A stretch of 64,000 nucleotides of DNA from Climacium dendroides (taxonomy: Eukaryota; Streptophyta; Bryopsida; Hypnales; Climaciaceae), in the NCBI GenBank assembly GCA_950106755.1, contig OX467083.1:43166555-43230554 (forward strand). Reading direction: 5' to 3'. Made by a program: the position numbers and the translations under genes. Shown piece by piece: positions 35,691 to 48,247 of this stretch; within the stretch, counting starts at the first letter, position 1; each line of letters starts with the position of its first letter. A model generated the notes under the pieces. That model did not search any database. It saw only the letters and a program-made list of their open reading frames with translations, and was not told where the DNA came from.

Positions 35691-38600
35691 TCAATCCACC
35701 CAATTTGCTCCTGTCATCTTGGCCAAGAAGGAATAAGCATCACTCACTTCATCAATCTGCACAAGCACTATGGGAGTCAACTTCATGGCAAATGTCACAA
35801 AATCAAAATGTCCAAAAGGTTTTAGGTCAAATAGGAGACCTAGGGGTAAAAGCTACAATTGCTTAGCTACAAGCAAAGTCATGAAAAGTTGGAAAAATGA
35901 CTAGCAAACCATTTCTATAATAGTGAATAAATGTTGATATGGTTACACCAAAATTGATTGAATTCTAAAACTTTTCTTGAGTGATCAATTTCTCAAATGC
36001 CAATCATGTCAATCTTTGAAACAACAATCAATCCAATAGTTCCTACCTAACAATCGTGTCATAGGCAAACCAAAACCTTTGAAATAATGTTTTTGTCTCA
36101 TGAAATAAATGTGACCATAAGAATCATTCAAACTCACCGTCTTTTGCGTGGGTCGGCCAGCTCCATGCCCAGCTTTACTGTCAATGCGAGCAATGATCGG
36201 ATTCGTTTGTGGGCTCTCTCCCAAGCTCGAGCAAAGTGTGTATTGAAGAGTCTGCACGTAAGTTTTAATCTAAAGATATTAGCCTCATGATTCCAAACTA
36301 CTTCAGGATTACGACAGGGCACGTGTCCCTTGCATTGTTAAAAGCAATTCACATTAAATAGAAATTCCGTAGTGGTTTGGCCCTCCAAGACTCTCAGTTA
36401 CTTGTATTCAATATTGCACAAAACCCTGCAGGACTTTGGTTTTAGGTGTAGTACATGACATAAAAAACAATTTTGATGAACCAGTCTGAATTTTAAGAGT
36501 GGATGCATGGATGGTCAAGTGTTTCGGAGCGAGATGGAACTCAGGACCAAATCTGCCAAGTTTTCTTCTAATGATTCTTTTGGATCTAAGAATACAGGTT
36601 CGAAGAAAAGTAAAATGGTGTTGGAAGATAATCACCGCCAGAAGCTTCAGCGAGTGGAGAGGGACCACGCGGTCGTCGTGGTCAGCAGTCAAAAGCATTG
36701 TGGGTGGATATTGCACTCCACTAATCTTTTCCCAAGGCCTCCGAACGTTGTGAATCGGCGAGAATCTGTATGCAGCGGAATCAGCTCACCGGATTAGAAC
36801 ATACTTTAATCATCCACATGATGTACTTTCGACTCCTCAATCAACTTAAGATCACTTGCTTTGAGAGGGAGAAGGACATACTTAATCAGATTGTGAAAAT
36901 CTTCCTCTTTGTCAGAGCAACCATAGTCAGAAGTCCATGCATGTCCTACACATACGCAGCAAAAGCAAATTTCACATGAGATCGCCATTTCCAAGAAAAT
37001 TGTGAATGTTTGAAAGGTGGCATGTCAAATTGGGAGAATTGCGGAGGATAACAGTCATCACCACCTAGTGCTGAAGATATTAAAAAGGCACAGCATACCG
37101 ATTGTGAATTTGTGGAACCGAAGCATATCCATCACACCCACGTGAGCCAAGGCGCAACCAAAGAGTTCAGGCCTCTGCATGAAATAAGGTCAGGCGCACT
37201 ATGGGAACACTCAGGTGTCAACCGTTAAAGCCAAAGCAAATTATCATATCATTATCCTCATTGGACAAGGCATCCACCGTTTTGTGACAGATACAGGGCA
37301 ATTCCAAGAATGACTGGCTACATTGTGCCAAGCGTGACGCTACTAGACTGATCCTCTCTTGCTAGTGATGTTAGGAGTTTTAATCCATTTGACGCAAAAT
37401 TAGAAACCTAGGTGAATATCCCCATTGAAATAGCATGGTGCATTTCTAAAGATAAAAAATCAAGTTTAATAAACAAAAAGATCCTGATCAGATGTCACGC
37501 ATGACTCAAAAGTGCATTCACTCTCAGAATTGCTCTGCACCGCGAAAATTAGAATGACGGGTGAGCACACTACCTGGTTGATGCAGGCAGCCACAAGTAG
37601 CCCGCCATTACTGCCACCTTCAATACAGAGCTTGTTGGATTGTGTATAGCCCTCCTTAATCAAGTAGTCTGCGCATGAGATGAAATCATCGAAGCAGTTT
37701 TGCTTCTTCATAAGAGAGCCAGCCTTGTGCCACTCTTCACCATACTCGCCACCCCCCCTGATGTTTGCCACAGCCACGACGGCACCATAGTGACGGGCAA
37801 GGACCAGACGAGAAACACTGAAGCTGGGTGTGAGACTGATGTTAAACCCTCCATAGCCATAAAGGAGTGCAGGATGGTTGCCATCCTGAACCAAACCTTT
37901 CTCGGAGACGATGAACATGGGGATTCTAGTGCCATCCATGCTGGGCACAAAGACCTGCTTGGTCTCAAACCTTGAACGATCAAATGTTTCAGAGCCAACG
38001 TCATGCAGCACCTTCAACTCAGGGTTGGGTGCACTCAAATCGCATCTATAAACCGTTCCAGGAATCAAAAAACTGGTGAAGTTGAAGTATATTTCACTAT
38101 CCTTACGCCTTCCCGAGGTATTGGTCACAGTGCCGATCTCAAGGGGAAGCCGCAATTGGAACGCTCCAGTTTCCAGATTATGAATCTGAAGCACGTGCTT
38201 CACATCATGGATGTAGCAAAGAAGTAACTGATTCCCATTTGCACAGATTGCAGAGTGAAGTACGTCTGATTGTGACTCCGGGATCACGTCTGACCAAACA
38301 TCCGGCTTGTTGATGTCGACTCTTGTGATTTTGTACTTGGGCGCATTTTTATTCGTAAGGAACGTAAATATCGGTCCATCATTAGCCACGTATTGGTATT
38401 GTGCTTCAAAGTTATCAACTAGCTTGGTGAAGGGCAGCAAGGAGTCTTTGTCTTTCAAACTTGCCAATCCCCCAGACAGTGTTGTGAGGTCTAAGTAATA
38501 AAGCCGATTTACAGGGTCACATCCTTCTCCAATGAACAGCATCAGGTACTGCACGACACATGAAACTACATGTCATGAACTCGGAAGGTACAAACCGGAG

Positions 38601-40968
38601 TAAAAAAAAACGGTGACTTCCTGGACAAGAAAACTAACCAGCAATTACGACCTACATATAGCATGGAAAGTCAAATTGCCAATTACATCGTACCTGGCCG
38701 TCACTAGTAATTTTGGCGGAGGAGGCCCAAGCTGCATGCTCCGAGTCCCTCCAGCACAAAATGTCTTCAGATTGATCGGTATTTAGAAAATGGTAATAAA
38801 GCTCGTGAAATAAATTAATATCAGTCTCAGTGCCAGCATCCGTGCCATCCATGCTCCTAAAATGCACAATGACCAGAACACTCACATTTCAAAAACCAAC
38901 ATAACATTCTTTAGTAGTGGCATGTCAACTATTTAAGAACGATGCGTCCTTGAGAGCGAAGTCATGCCCAAACAAGGAAAATCAAGCGAAACTAAAGTTA
39001 TGACGTACTCACACGTGAAGACAATGGCTCATCAGCTTGAGGAGTTCCCAGATTTTCAAACTAAACTCAAGTTTGCAAAGCAAGAAGGTAGGGATTCCTC
39101 GTCAGAGTAGGGTGCTCAACAAGGATTTTCAAGAATGCTGTGAAACAGTCAGAAATGTAGAAAATGCGAACCAAAGAACGAGTATTATGCGACTCAATTA
39201 TTGGCGGAGAGATGTTGAATACGTACTTGGGCTGCGGGTAGCGATTGTAGAAGAAACCTTTGTGGTCATGAGTCCAAGCTATGGATGTAAATTTCACCTG
39301 CAAGTGCCACATGCGTAATCCCCAAAAACACTTTCAATTGAGGCGCTTCAAATGCCATCATCATGAGCCTGGTGTTTATGAGTATTTGGATTCACCCAGT
39401 AAGAGAAGATCGTTCAGGAATTGAAGAGGCACAAGGTATCAGTACCTCACCCATGATAGGGTATCAGGTTGCACAACCCGATCCTCCACACGCATTACAT
39501 TGATTGTGACCCAATCACTCCCGCTGGAGCTCAACCCGTAGGCCAGGAATTCCGCGTTCTCACTGAAACTTTTAGTAGAAAGAGCAACAGTGCCATCTTC
39601 ACTCAAGGAGTTGGGGTCAAGCAGCACCTCGGCCTCCCCGTCCAACGAGTCCTGAAAGAATCTCAGAAGAACGAGCACCGGCTTAAACGCAAACCTCATC
39701 ATTACAAACAGGGGGGACAGGAGTATAGAGGACCCTGGCATTCTACAGGGTATCAAAGGCAACGAAGTTCAACCAAAGTATAGGCGACCCTAACATATAC
39801 ATAAAAACCAAAGGGCAATGAGATTATTCCCTCGGGACCCCTTTCTCGTTGATCTTTTTATTAGACCTCAGGCAGGACAACTTTATCACAAACCCTCCTC
39901 ACCCTGTTCCGTAGGTTTTGTGATATATGAGGGTCTTCAAAGAGCGCTCTGAAATGGGATCCAGGGTTTCCGACTGCACGAAACCCTAAAATATGTTGAG
40001 TTTCCTCCTACGAGAGCAAACTAAAGGAAACATACAAGTGTACCCTGTGTGATGTAAGCTTTTCAAGTCTTAGAATTCTTTCAGCACTTTCTTCCATCAG
40101 TAATGTATGTAACCTAAAAGTAAAGAAAAGACAACGATTCAAGGGAAACCCAGGGATACCTGAATGTAGACAACACTCTGGGCTTGTAAGCCAGAATTGT
40201 GGCTATAGGAAAATTTGTTTCCTACTTTGGATGGACAACCAAATCGAGGAAAATCGTATAAAGCAGTAATCTTCTCTCTCAAGGTCTCTCGGTTCGGACA
40301 TCTCGCCAAAACGCTGTTTGCCAGCTCAACTTGGGCGGCCACAAATTCTTTCGTTTCAGGTGCGTCTGGATTTTCCAACCTATTGTGCAAGTCGTAAAAG
40401 CAAACTTCGTTATTTCACAAATATGGGAGCGAGGACCAAAAAAATCATCGAACAATTGCCACAAAACATCCTCTCCAACCGTAACAGAGCCGAAATTCAT
40501 ATCAAGAGCCGTTTGGAAATTTTCACACAGCAAAAAAGCGAAATTCCATATTCCAGAAACATGAAGCGACCCCAATCATCACCCAACGTTTGCCACATAA
40601 ATATATTTTCCAACTCTAACAGACGCAAATTCGTACAATAAATTATGAGGGAAAAAAACTGAGAAATCATAAGCAAGAACCTGTAGAAATTCATATTACC
40701 AGCGATAAGGATCTGGGACTTCGACACCGTGATAAACATCCTTCACGGACTCATCCCGATGAACTTTAGGATACTGAAGCTGGACGAATTCCACATTATT
40801 CGGTATTGAACCCATGGCTGGGCCACGACCTGCTTTACAGAAAGACACCAAATGGTTTCGCTGTGGCGACAACCACAACGAGCCTCCCTTCGGAAGGGAA
40901 GACGCGGCAAGAGGGAGAGCGCCCGCATCCAGAAGAGCAACAACGCCTGTATCAGCACAGCCCAACAT
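35691..40968 (-). CDS. POP: Prolyl oligopeptidase (prolyl endopeptidase)
   Basis: Serine peptidase (family S9A) that cuts short peptides after proline. Eleven exons join in phase: 40968-40700, 40379-40160, 39651-39451, 39297-39227, 38856-38694, 38548-37574, 37174-37099, 36945-36882, 36765-36636, 36251-36138 and 35756-35691, giving 782 residues. The N-terminal part of the catalytic domain ([15 protein letters not shown]) is followed by the propeller, then the alpha/beta-hydrolase core. The triad is Ser621 in GGSNGG, Asp710 in ADHDDRVVP and His752 in KAGHGAG. Spacing matches the animal enzyme. The first ATG adds 51 residues before a second start, [10 protein letters not shown] at 40815, which gives the usual length of about 731. 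The extension could be an organelle signal or untranslated. The last coding exon is only 66 bp ([14 protein letters not shown]). Confidence 0.96.
39875..39965 (+). repeat. Dispersed short element, copy 2 (intron of POP)
   Basis: ATCACAAACCCT and AGGTTTTGTGAT form an inverted repeat across a 16-base spacer, followed by ATATGAGGGTCTTCAAAGAG. Lies between POP exons 2 and 3. Matches 4048-4128 and the complement of 51784-51850. Confidence 0.6.
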
Positions 40969-41760
40969 TCTAAAGGTTATCAAACGAACAACACATGGCC
41001 TAACCACAAATCTCGAAACTCGGCTGTACCAAGCGTGTCACAAAAGCCTCGAGCAAGAGTGTCATAAAAGCCTCGTCAAAGCGACGCCTCACAACAGATC
41101 ATTGCTTTCCTTCTGCGACAATATCTCTTTTCAGGATCCAAGTAAAAGAATCAGAGGGAAGGTAAAATCAGGTCTACACGAATGTGGAAATCAACTAAAC
41201 CATAACTCACGACTAAAAACAGATTCTCAAAGGCAAACAAAGAACCTGCAAACTGACGCTTCAACCGACCGTGCCTGCACGAGAATTGCAAGTTCCCGTT
41301 AAACGCTGGCCCTCTGCGGTTAAGTGCCAGTGAACTGAAGCACACAGGCCTCATGCCAAATATTTGAATTCGCATGGGAGGGAACAACTAACGAACCGCC
41401 AACCATTCAAAGATTCAAATTGACCCGTCCCTTGCTAGCGCCTAAAGCGGCAAAATTCAAAAATAGAATGTCAAGATTTCAAGATTCGAGCATCGTCTCC
41501 GTGAGCTTCCATAACTTTCTGTTACAACCCAGGGGCCAGGGCTGTCCTCTCTCAAACCTAAAAATGATAGAATCCCCTCCATAACTAAAGCGACAACCCA
41601 AGTTCAACCAACTTCTTCTGGAATATACCACAACAATCCGGGAAGAGCGCTTCTCCGTCCATCCGTCCGTCCGTCCGTCTCTCTCTCTCTTCGCGCTTCT
41701 CAGCATTCAATCTTGATACTAAACGTGATGCTCACATTCCAATGCAGCCATGGATGCTTC
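40969..41760 (-). promoter_or_regulatory. Upstream region of POP
   Basis: Less AT-rich than flanking repeats. Short frames here have no support. It ends near a microsatellite at 41655-41691 (CCGT repeats, then TC repeats), which read on the gene strand is a GA-rich tract typical of plant leaders. The transcription start is not visible. Confidence 0.4.
41655..41691. repeat. Microsatellite (CCGT)n(TC)n
   Basis: Four to five CCGT-type units followed by about five TC units. Confidence 0.9.
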
Positions 41761-42349
41761 ATGTTGTAGCACGAGGGTAGTCAACACTCTACAACAATTT
41801 GGCACGACAGTCAGTCACCAGCTGTAAATTGCTTGTTTGCACTCATGAATCATCCCAGCTAGCATTCACGCGTGACCAACTGACTTCGAAAAAGCATTAT
41901 ACTTATAAACTCTTATTATAAGCTCTTACGATAAGCTCCCATGTAACCATTAGGATACTTTTGTGGTTTTTTTATGTTTTTCTTGTTGCAAAAGTTATCC
42001 TGGCTGGTCTCAGAATCTGATTTGAGAAATGCTATTTGGTTGTGATTTCGGTGGACCTACTTACTTAACTGACTCAACAGTTGAAACCCTTTTCGCAGTT
42101 GGGTTTGAAGACTGAGAGAGAGGCAAACTTCGTGAAGTTACAACGGTGATACAGCGAACATTTACGAGGGTACGGAGTACAAGAATGTTCACTTCCTGGC
42201 TTTGAGGTTTGTTTACAATTTTTTCCCGCAATAGCAACTGTAAGGGACAGTAACGCAGCTAACGCAGCTAACTTAGTTGGTGGCGTATGTTGTGGCTTTT
42301 GTCCCCTTCTGACAGGTTGAGTTTGGTGTGGCAGTGATCCCAGAACCAG

Positions 42350-42727
42350 TTCATGGAATTTAGTGCAATGTGCTGATTTGCTAACTGAACAAATCAGCAA
42401 TGGAACCCTAATGTTTTTTTTGTCAAGTCTCTCCTTGTTTCAAGACTCACTGATTTGTTTTCAGTTACTACCCATTTTTTGTGAAGGGGATAATATTGAG
42501 CCCCACACATTAGGACTGTGCTGCTACCTAGTTTATGGAATTTAGTGCAATGTGCTACCTAGTTCATGGAATTTAGTGCATTCTTTGTGAAGGGTACAAT
42601 ATTGAGCCCCCACACTAAGACCGTGTTGTTACCTAGTTTATGGAATTTAGTGCAATGTGCTCCTAATTCATGGAATTTAGTGCAGTGTGCTACCTAATTC
42701 ATGGAATTTAGTGCAATGTGCTACCTT
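42350..42727. repeat. Nested tandem repeat
   Basis: The unit TTCATGGAATTTAGTGCAAT plus GTGCTACCTA (about 30 bp) occurs six times. A larger stretch with ATATTGAGCCCC is itself duplicated at about 42495 and 42597. Copies differ by a few bases. Confidence 0.85.
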
Positions 42728-42854
42728 GAAGACAAACATGCATCAACTTTGGCTACCTAGAGAGTAAGTGGTATTAAAAAAAAGAAAAGAAAAAGGATTA
42801 TGTAAGTTGTAAAGGATTATTGGGCGTACCATAACACAAAATTGACTAAAATAG

Positions 42855-42925
42855 ATACTAATTCCATTGTGGAGGAAGTTGCAAATTGGCTATCAAATTT
42901 ATTGTGGAGGAAGTTGCAAATTGGC
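42855..42925. repeat. Short direct duplication
   Basis: ATTGTGGAGGAAGTTGCAAA plus TTGGCTA is present twice. Confidence 0.8.
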
Positions 42926-43263
42926 TACAAGGATATCCTCCAATATACATTTTAGCTACTGAAAATTGTAAATAGCAATGGAGCATATTTTAGCCAGTTT
43001 TGTGAATGTTATTGTGGGGTCTTGAATTGATCGACGTTCTTTTGTTTGGCTTTATAGTGCCAGATTTGCACAGGAAAAAAATAGTTTGGCTAAAAAATGA
43101 CAAAACACCATGAAGTTATTCACCAAAAAAACTTTAAATTAAAAAAAATCTTGGATGAAATCTCCAAATCGTGAATGAAAATAAAATTATGAATATGTGA
43201 TATATGCTAATGTGATATTTTTTGTCCAATGTATGGATGAATGTTGAAATTTGGAGCACCACC

Positions 43264-43608
43264 AAGGTACCAGACTTTGAAATCGTACAGGCTCTAAAAC
43301 CACCTACATCCTCAAAATGTACACTATGTGTACATGTTGTTTTTTCATAGCCTTCAACAATGTATAAACAGTGTACACTTTAGGAGGTGGACGATTTTAG
43401 AGCCCTACGCCATTTCAACTTCAAAACTTTATAACTAATTCCAGAAAGCTCCAAAAAATATGAAACGACTTGGGTTAGATGCCAATTCCACTTGTCTTTG
43501 GAGGAAAATTTACTGAAAATTATTTCAAGAAGCTTCGCCTCCCCAAAATTCAGTTTCAGAATTCAGTTTCAGCTCTTAAGTGGCCGGTTTTCTGGAGCTG
43601 TAACCTTA
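43264..43608 (+). mobile_element. 330-bp hairpin MITE, copy E
   Basis: AAGGTACCAGACTTT at the left and GGAGCTGTAACCTTA at the right are decayed ends. The interior matches the family, with a 16-base internal duplication (CAGAATTCAGTTTCAG type) near 43555. Confidence 0.85.
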
Positions 43609-43821
43609 TAACAATTTATATTGCCACTTTGGCACTCCTTAAAAAAAAACTGGAACTAACGGCTCTTGCGTAACTTAGAGCCGGCCTCCCAAAGTTTGGG
43701 CATTCTGGTCCGACAGGTGGGTCTCTTTTACAGCAAGCTTTAGTTGGTACTTGTGTTTAAAGTACATTTAACGTTTTATAGGTGAAAAGACCCACATGGT
43801 ACTAGAGAGTGATGCAGGACG

Positions 43822-44053
43822 TTAACCCTTCACCCTTAAACGACGAGCCGTTCACCATGGAAATCATTTGTTTGGGTACTATGTGAATTGTTGGCTTAAA
43901 AAAATGAAAAAGCACTCATTGGGAGACAAGCTATTGGAGGCGTTCCTTTTTCCCACAAAGTTTGGAGGATAAATAGTTGCACTTTTGTCCTGCATGGAGA
44001 TATTCTTGTCATTCATTGGACGCAAAACGTCCTTAGCGTCGTTTAAGGGTTAA
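43822..44053. mobile_element. TTAA-flanked repeat, about 230 bp
   Basis: 13-bp perfect inverted repeats CCCTTAAACGACG (43833-43845) and CGTCGTTTAAGGG (44037-44049). TTAA sits at 44050-44053 and, 7 bp outside the left repeat, at 43822-43825. The interior (GTTGCACTTTTGTCC, ATTCATTGGACG) is the complement of the units in 20553-21340. Confidence 0.65.
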
Positions 44054-44559
44054 AGGATGAGATCGCCGTGACCAAGGTAGTCACCAAAATGTTTGGCTTA
44101 TTGGCCTAGTGGGTGTATTTCTTTTGTTTCTATAGTTGAACAAACAGTAAGTCATCCATCAACCACTTTTTGGCATGAACGCCCTTTGAGGGTTGAAGTG
44201 GTCATTTAAGGTTTGTTGTTTTATCCTTGTGTAAAATATTGGAATTTTTTTATTTACCACACATGATAAAATTTGAAAAATTTGGGATTCAAATTTGGAA
44301 TCCGAGGCCCTAAATTAGCTTGGAGAGATGAAGAACACAATAGGAGAGATGAAGAATGTAGGACACTATGTAACACAAGTGGTTTTGTATTTTTTTTCAA
44401 GCATTTTTGAGTTACTTATAAATTTTCAAAGATTAAAGACATAGGCACCTATTTGTGACTGTAGGTCTCCCAAAATCCATCCGCTTGCAACTTGTAAAGA
44501 GATGCACAAAAATCTATACCTTAAATTTGTTTTGTTTTGTTTCTCTGTTTGTCACATTG

Positions 44560-45500
44560 AGATCTCCCGGATCGTGCGTCCCCTAGTCACATTCTTGGTA
44601 CTGTCAGAAAGCCCTTGGTAAGGAGGGGTACACCAGCTTGGTTTGGTGGCGTTTGGACGTACGGTGTGAATGTTATTGAATTTTGAAGTTTCTCATGAAC
44701 TAAAAATTTAGAAAACTACTTTTGTTTTGACTGTGGCAACAGCACAGGGCGCACCAGTCAAAGACTACGATTGGCTCCTGCAACAGGAAATATATTTTTC
44801 CCTAGTGAGATGCATTCAACTGCTAAAGTGGTCCATTTGAAGGAGAGGGTCCGTTTTCCAGCACACTACCATGGGTGTAATGTAAAGCGAAGCGCAGCGC
44901 TCCCAAGTTTCTATGAAACTGAAGGTTCCTGCTGGGCCTCGATCCCTGCGTGAGCTTCGCTTTCCTGAAGTTTTCAGTCCATCCATCCCACACATGCTCG
45001 TCACCAAACATTTGACCCCTCCCTGTTGGCGTGGAGTGCCCCTTTGGCGTCAGCCGAATCGAAGCTCTCGATCCACTCACATGCAAGCCGCCAGGCTCCA
45101 CCAGAACTCAGTCCTGCCTGCACAAGCCCTGATGCCCAACGTGAATTCAGCTCGCCTTCACATGACCAACCTTCTGAGGAGCCACACACAAATGGGGGTG
45201 GGGTTTCAGAGGAAAGTGCGTGCCTGAATGAGGGACCAGGAGCCGGAGTTTGAGAAAAAACCGCCAGGGCTACAATTCCTTGAAGCATCAAAACTAAGGT
45301 TAGGGTCGGTCTGATGGAGCTTGGGTGTTGTGTGTTTCTTGTTGTAAGAGCATCGCCACCCTTGCGTGCTCCGTACGTGGGGCAAAGCGGACAGCCAAAA
45401 GGTGGCCTAGTCTCACTCCGTCTGTCCCCAGTAGAGCCTGTTCAGCAACCGGGTGCATCAAAAATTTAGAATTTTTCCTTAGTAGAGCGTGGACGGGGAA
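44560..45500. other. GC-rich island between repeats
   Basis: Base composition changes sharply from AT-rich repeat DNA to about half G+C or more, like the gene regions. Several overlapping frames are open on both strands, and none shows a known motif. It may be a displaced gene fragment. Confidence 0.5.
45001..45288 (-). CDS. Unrecognised ORF in GC-rich island, 95 residues
   Basis: ATG 45288 to TGA 45001. It opens MLQGIVALAVFSQTPAPG and is rich in Ser, Gly and Ala. A telobox-like ACCCTAACCTTAG lies just upstream on the same strand. No family recognised. Frames on the opposite strand are almost as long, so coding is unproven. Confidence 0.22.
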   Translation of the reverse strand: MLQGIVALAVFSQTPAPGPSFRHALSSETPPPFVCGSSEGWSCEGELNSRWASGLVQAGLSSGGAWRLACEWIESFDSADAKGALHANREGSNVW

Positions 45501-45654
45501 ATTGAATGGCACTTGGAGTTTCATGGTTGTTTGTGTTTTCTAAAGCAATATTGTGCAAAGCGACAAGGCTTGTCCTTGAAAACAAGATGGCGATTACTGT
45601 AGCAAGAAATTCCGAGGAGATTTGGGGTCTTTTTTGAGAAAAAAAATGATGTGC

Positions 45655-45892
45655 TGAGATTCCTTGAAAGACAAGTGGAATTGGCATCTAATCCAAGTTG
45701 TTTCATACTTTTTTGAGCTTTGTGGAATTAGTTATAAAATTCTGAAGTTGAAATGGCATCGGGTTTTAAAATTGTCCACCTCCTAAAATGTATAGTGTTT
45801 GTACATTGCTGAAAGCAATGGAAAAAGCAACATGTGCACATAGTGTATATTTGAGGAGGTAGGCGATTTTAGAGCTTGTTACCTAGGGGGTT
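45655..45892 (-). mobile_element. 330-bp hairpin MITE, copy F, one end lost
   Basis: Matches from the CCTTGAAAGACAAGTGGAAT block through the internal hairpin (CCACCTCCTAAAATG ... TATTTGAGGAGGT). The terminus near 45600 is degraded and the other end reads TTGTTACCTA. Confidence 0.75.
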
Positions 45893-46739
45893 AAGCCTTC
45901 CTCTAACATCCTTGGTACAAAGTGGGGGTCACTTTACGATTAACTTCTATGAACATCACACTACAACAAATTGTTACACAAAATAAGGTATAATATAACT
46001 TGTTTTTGATAAAATATTAAGCTTTTTAATTAGCATATGTCTAATTGAGTGATGGTTGGAAGGGATAATTTTCCTTCAGTCAAAAAATAGAAATAATGAA
46101 GATTGCACTATTTTTTGCTGATTTTTCATCCAGTTTGGAATTGTTTAGTAGAAAGTAAGGAAATGTAGATTAGAGTCTAACTTGTTCTTGATGGAAAAGG
46201 CAAACCTATTTCAGAGAAGTGCAAAACTAAAACTTGGTCTCAACTCTTAAGCAATTGCATTAGCTATCAAATGGTAGGCAAACAATGAAGGCCTTGGTCG
46301 GCATCATATGTCCCTTCATTCATGAAAATATGTCACCCTATCTTGTGCAAATGGGGCCCTTGTCGGCCATAAGTCATCTACTTCAAGTTGACTTTCCAAT
46401 AAACCAGCTTTAGAGCATCTTCCAATAGTCGGTATAAGATCCTCTAGAAGAATCTTTTTGAGCACAAATATATATTGTACCGTACTTGGATACTAGGTTT
46501 GGTACATTAGTGCGTAATATTTAATTAAAGTCCAGAAATAAGATTTGATGCTTTAAAATATAATTTTCAGAAGTTCCAGGACATAAGTACAAAGAAAAAT
46601 TGTAGTCAACTATCCTACAATTATATTTTCACCCTACAAATATGTATATTGTAAGATTCATCAATTTGAAACTATTACCCACGTTGAGCACAAGACTCAT
46701 ACATGGTTCCAAAAGTCACAACATTTTAGTGAATAGAGT

Positions 46740-47305
46740 AAAAGACAAGATCTTTATAGAAATGGATGGTAGGAGGTAATACAACTCATATGGGATATGT
46801 AAGAGCTCAACCACTCATATTCAAGTCAAAGGAATTGTGTTCAAAGAAAAATTTCAAACCTCATTTAGATAGTGTAGAATAATTTTTTTCAAAAAAATTT
46901 GAATTAAGATATTGTGGAAAATCAAGTTGAATTTCATCTCCAAAAATCCATTTGATATTTCAAGACTTTAATCAAAAGTTATGGACAAAGTTCAAAGAAG
47001 GGTTGGAAGGGATATTTTCTTTGACATTTTATAACATCTTCTTTGATTTTTGTCCTTAACTTTTTTTTTGAGGCTCAAAATTACAAACGATTTTTGGGAG
47101 ATGAAATTAAGATTGATTTAGCAACTTTGCTTAGTTTCAAGTTCTTTGAAAAAATTATTCTACTATGAAGAAATGAGGTTTAACTTTCTATTTTGGACAC
47201 AATTCCTATGTTTTGACAATGAGTTGTCAAGTTCCCATATCCTTTTAGGATTCATGATGGAAAATGGATTCCATTATAAAAGCAATGTCTCCACCTTTCA
47301 TTCTC
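46740..47305. mobile_element. Foldback element, arms about 250 bp
   Basis: About 46740-46998 is a diverged inverted copy of about 47040-47305. Shared blocks include AGGAATTGTGT, TAAACCTCATTT (or similar), TAGAATAATTTTTT and AATTTCATCTCC. The spacer is about 40 bp. No ORF. Confidence 0.65.
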
Positions 47306-47403
47306 ACTAAATGACCATGGAGTAGTTCCTACATTTTGTCATAAACAAACTTCTTGGATGATAAATTATCAAATGACAAATTGATATTTGATTCAATGGA
47401 TTT

Positions 47404-47428
47404 TTAACCCCTAAAGGACCATTGACAT
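47404..47428 (+). repeat. Single TTAA-type element terminus
   Basis: TTAACCCCTAAAGGACCATT is identical over its length to the left end of the 26930-27857 element. The matching right end was not found. Confidence 0.45.
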
Positions 47429-47512
47429 TGTGTTTAGAGGCTCCAAATTGCTTCAAAATACTTGTCTCCAAAGTAAGGTCAAAATCTTCATTACTATTTA
47501 TTTTTTTAAAGA

Positions 47513-47594
47513 AACCAACACACAATTAGACAATTAAAATCTTAACCAACACACAATTAGACAATTAAAATCTTAACCAACACACAATTTAACC
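47513..47594. repeat. Tandem repeat, unit about 34 bp
   Basis: AACCAACACACAATTAGACA plus ATTAAAATCTT occurs twice, followed by a partial third copy. Confidence 0.88.
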
Positions 47595-48247
47595 TTTAAA
47601 GAAACCAACCATATGATCTTTTGGTCAACTTGTCTAAGTACATTGTTCCAAAGTTTTAGAGTAAATATCTCCACTAATTGCAAGTTCAATATACCTAAAC
47701 TTCAAAATATTCTTGACTCTAGTCCTTCCAAAAGGTGAAGTTTTGTTTTTCAATACTTTTAGGAACCTTCAAGCCTTTGGGAATCATGAGTTGGTTACAA
47801 GATGTAACCAACTCTATAATTCCTAGATGAAAATTAATGTAATTGTTGCCTTCTTGGATGAATACTATGTGGTTACAAATGAACTGTCTTGTTTGTGGAT
47901 GAAACATTGTCTAGCAAACAACACACAATTAGAGTTGGTTAAGACAAGTCCCCCCTACAACAAAGTGATAATTTAGACTTTAATCCTCAAACGCTATGGT
48001 GGACGTTTTTTGTCCAATGGATGATAAAAAAATCATCTATTGCATGTCAAAAGGCCATTTTGCATCCTTTTTTTTCCCAAAGTGATCATGGAGGCATGTT
48101 GCATCATACAAGGCAAAAAAATAGTGATGTTGACTTCTTCTATATTATTAGGCACTTTACTTAGTGAGAAGAGGTCTCACACATTCATGTTCACGGTATT
48201 AGGTTCAATGCTGCCCTCCCTACAAATTCATAAAAGGACAACATGGA

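Noticed and set aside
37700..38227. Open frames antisense to and overlapping POP exon 6
   Set aside because: They are shadows of a strongly conserved peptidase exon and show no motif.
42350..42727. CRISPR-like array
   Set aside because: Units are adjacent with no unique spacers of constant size; it is a nested tandem repeat in a plant genome.
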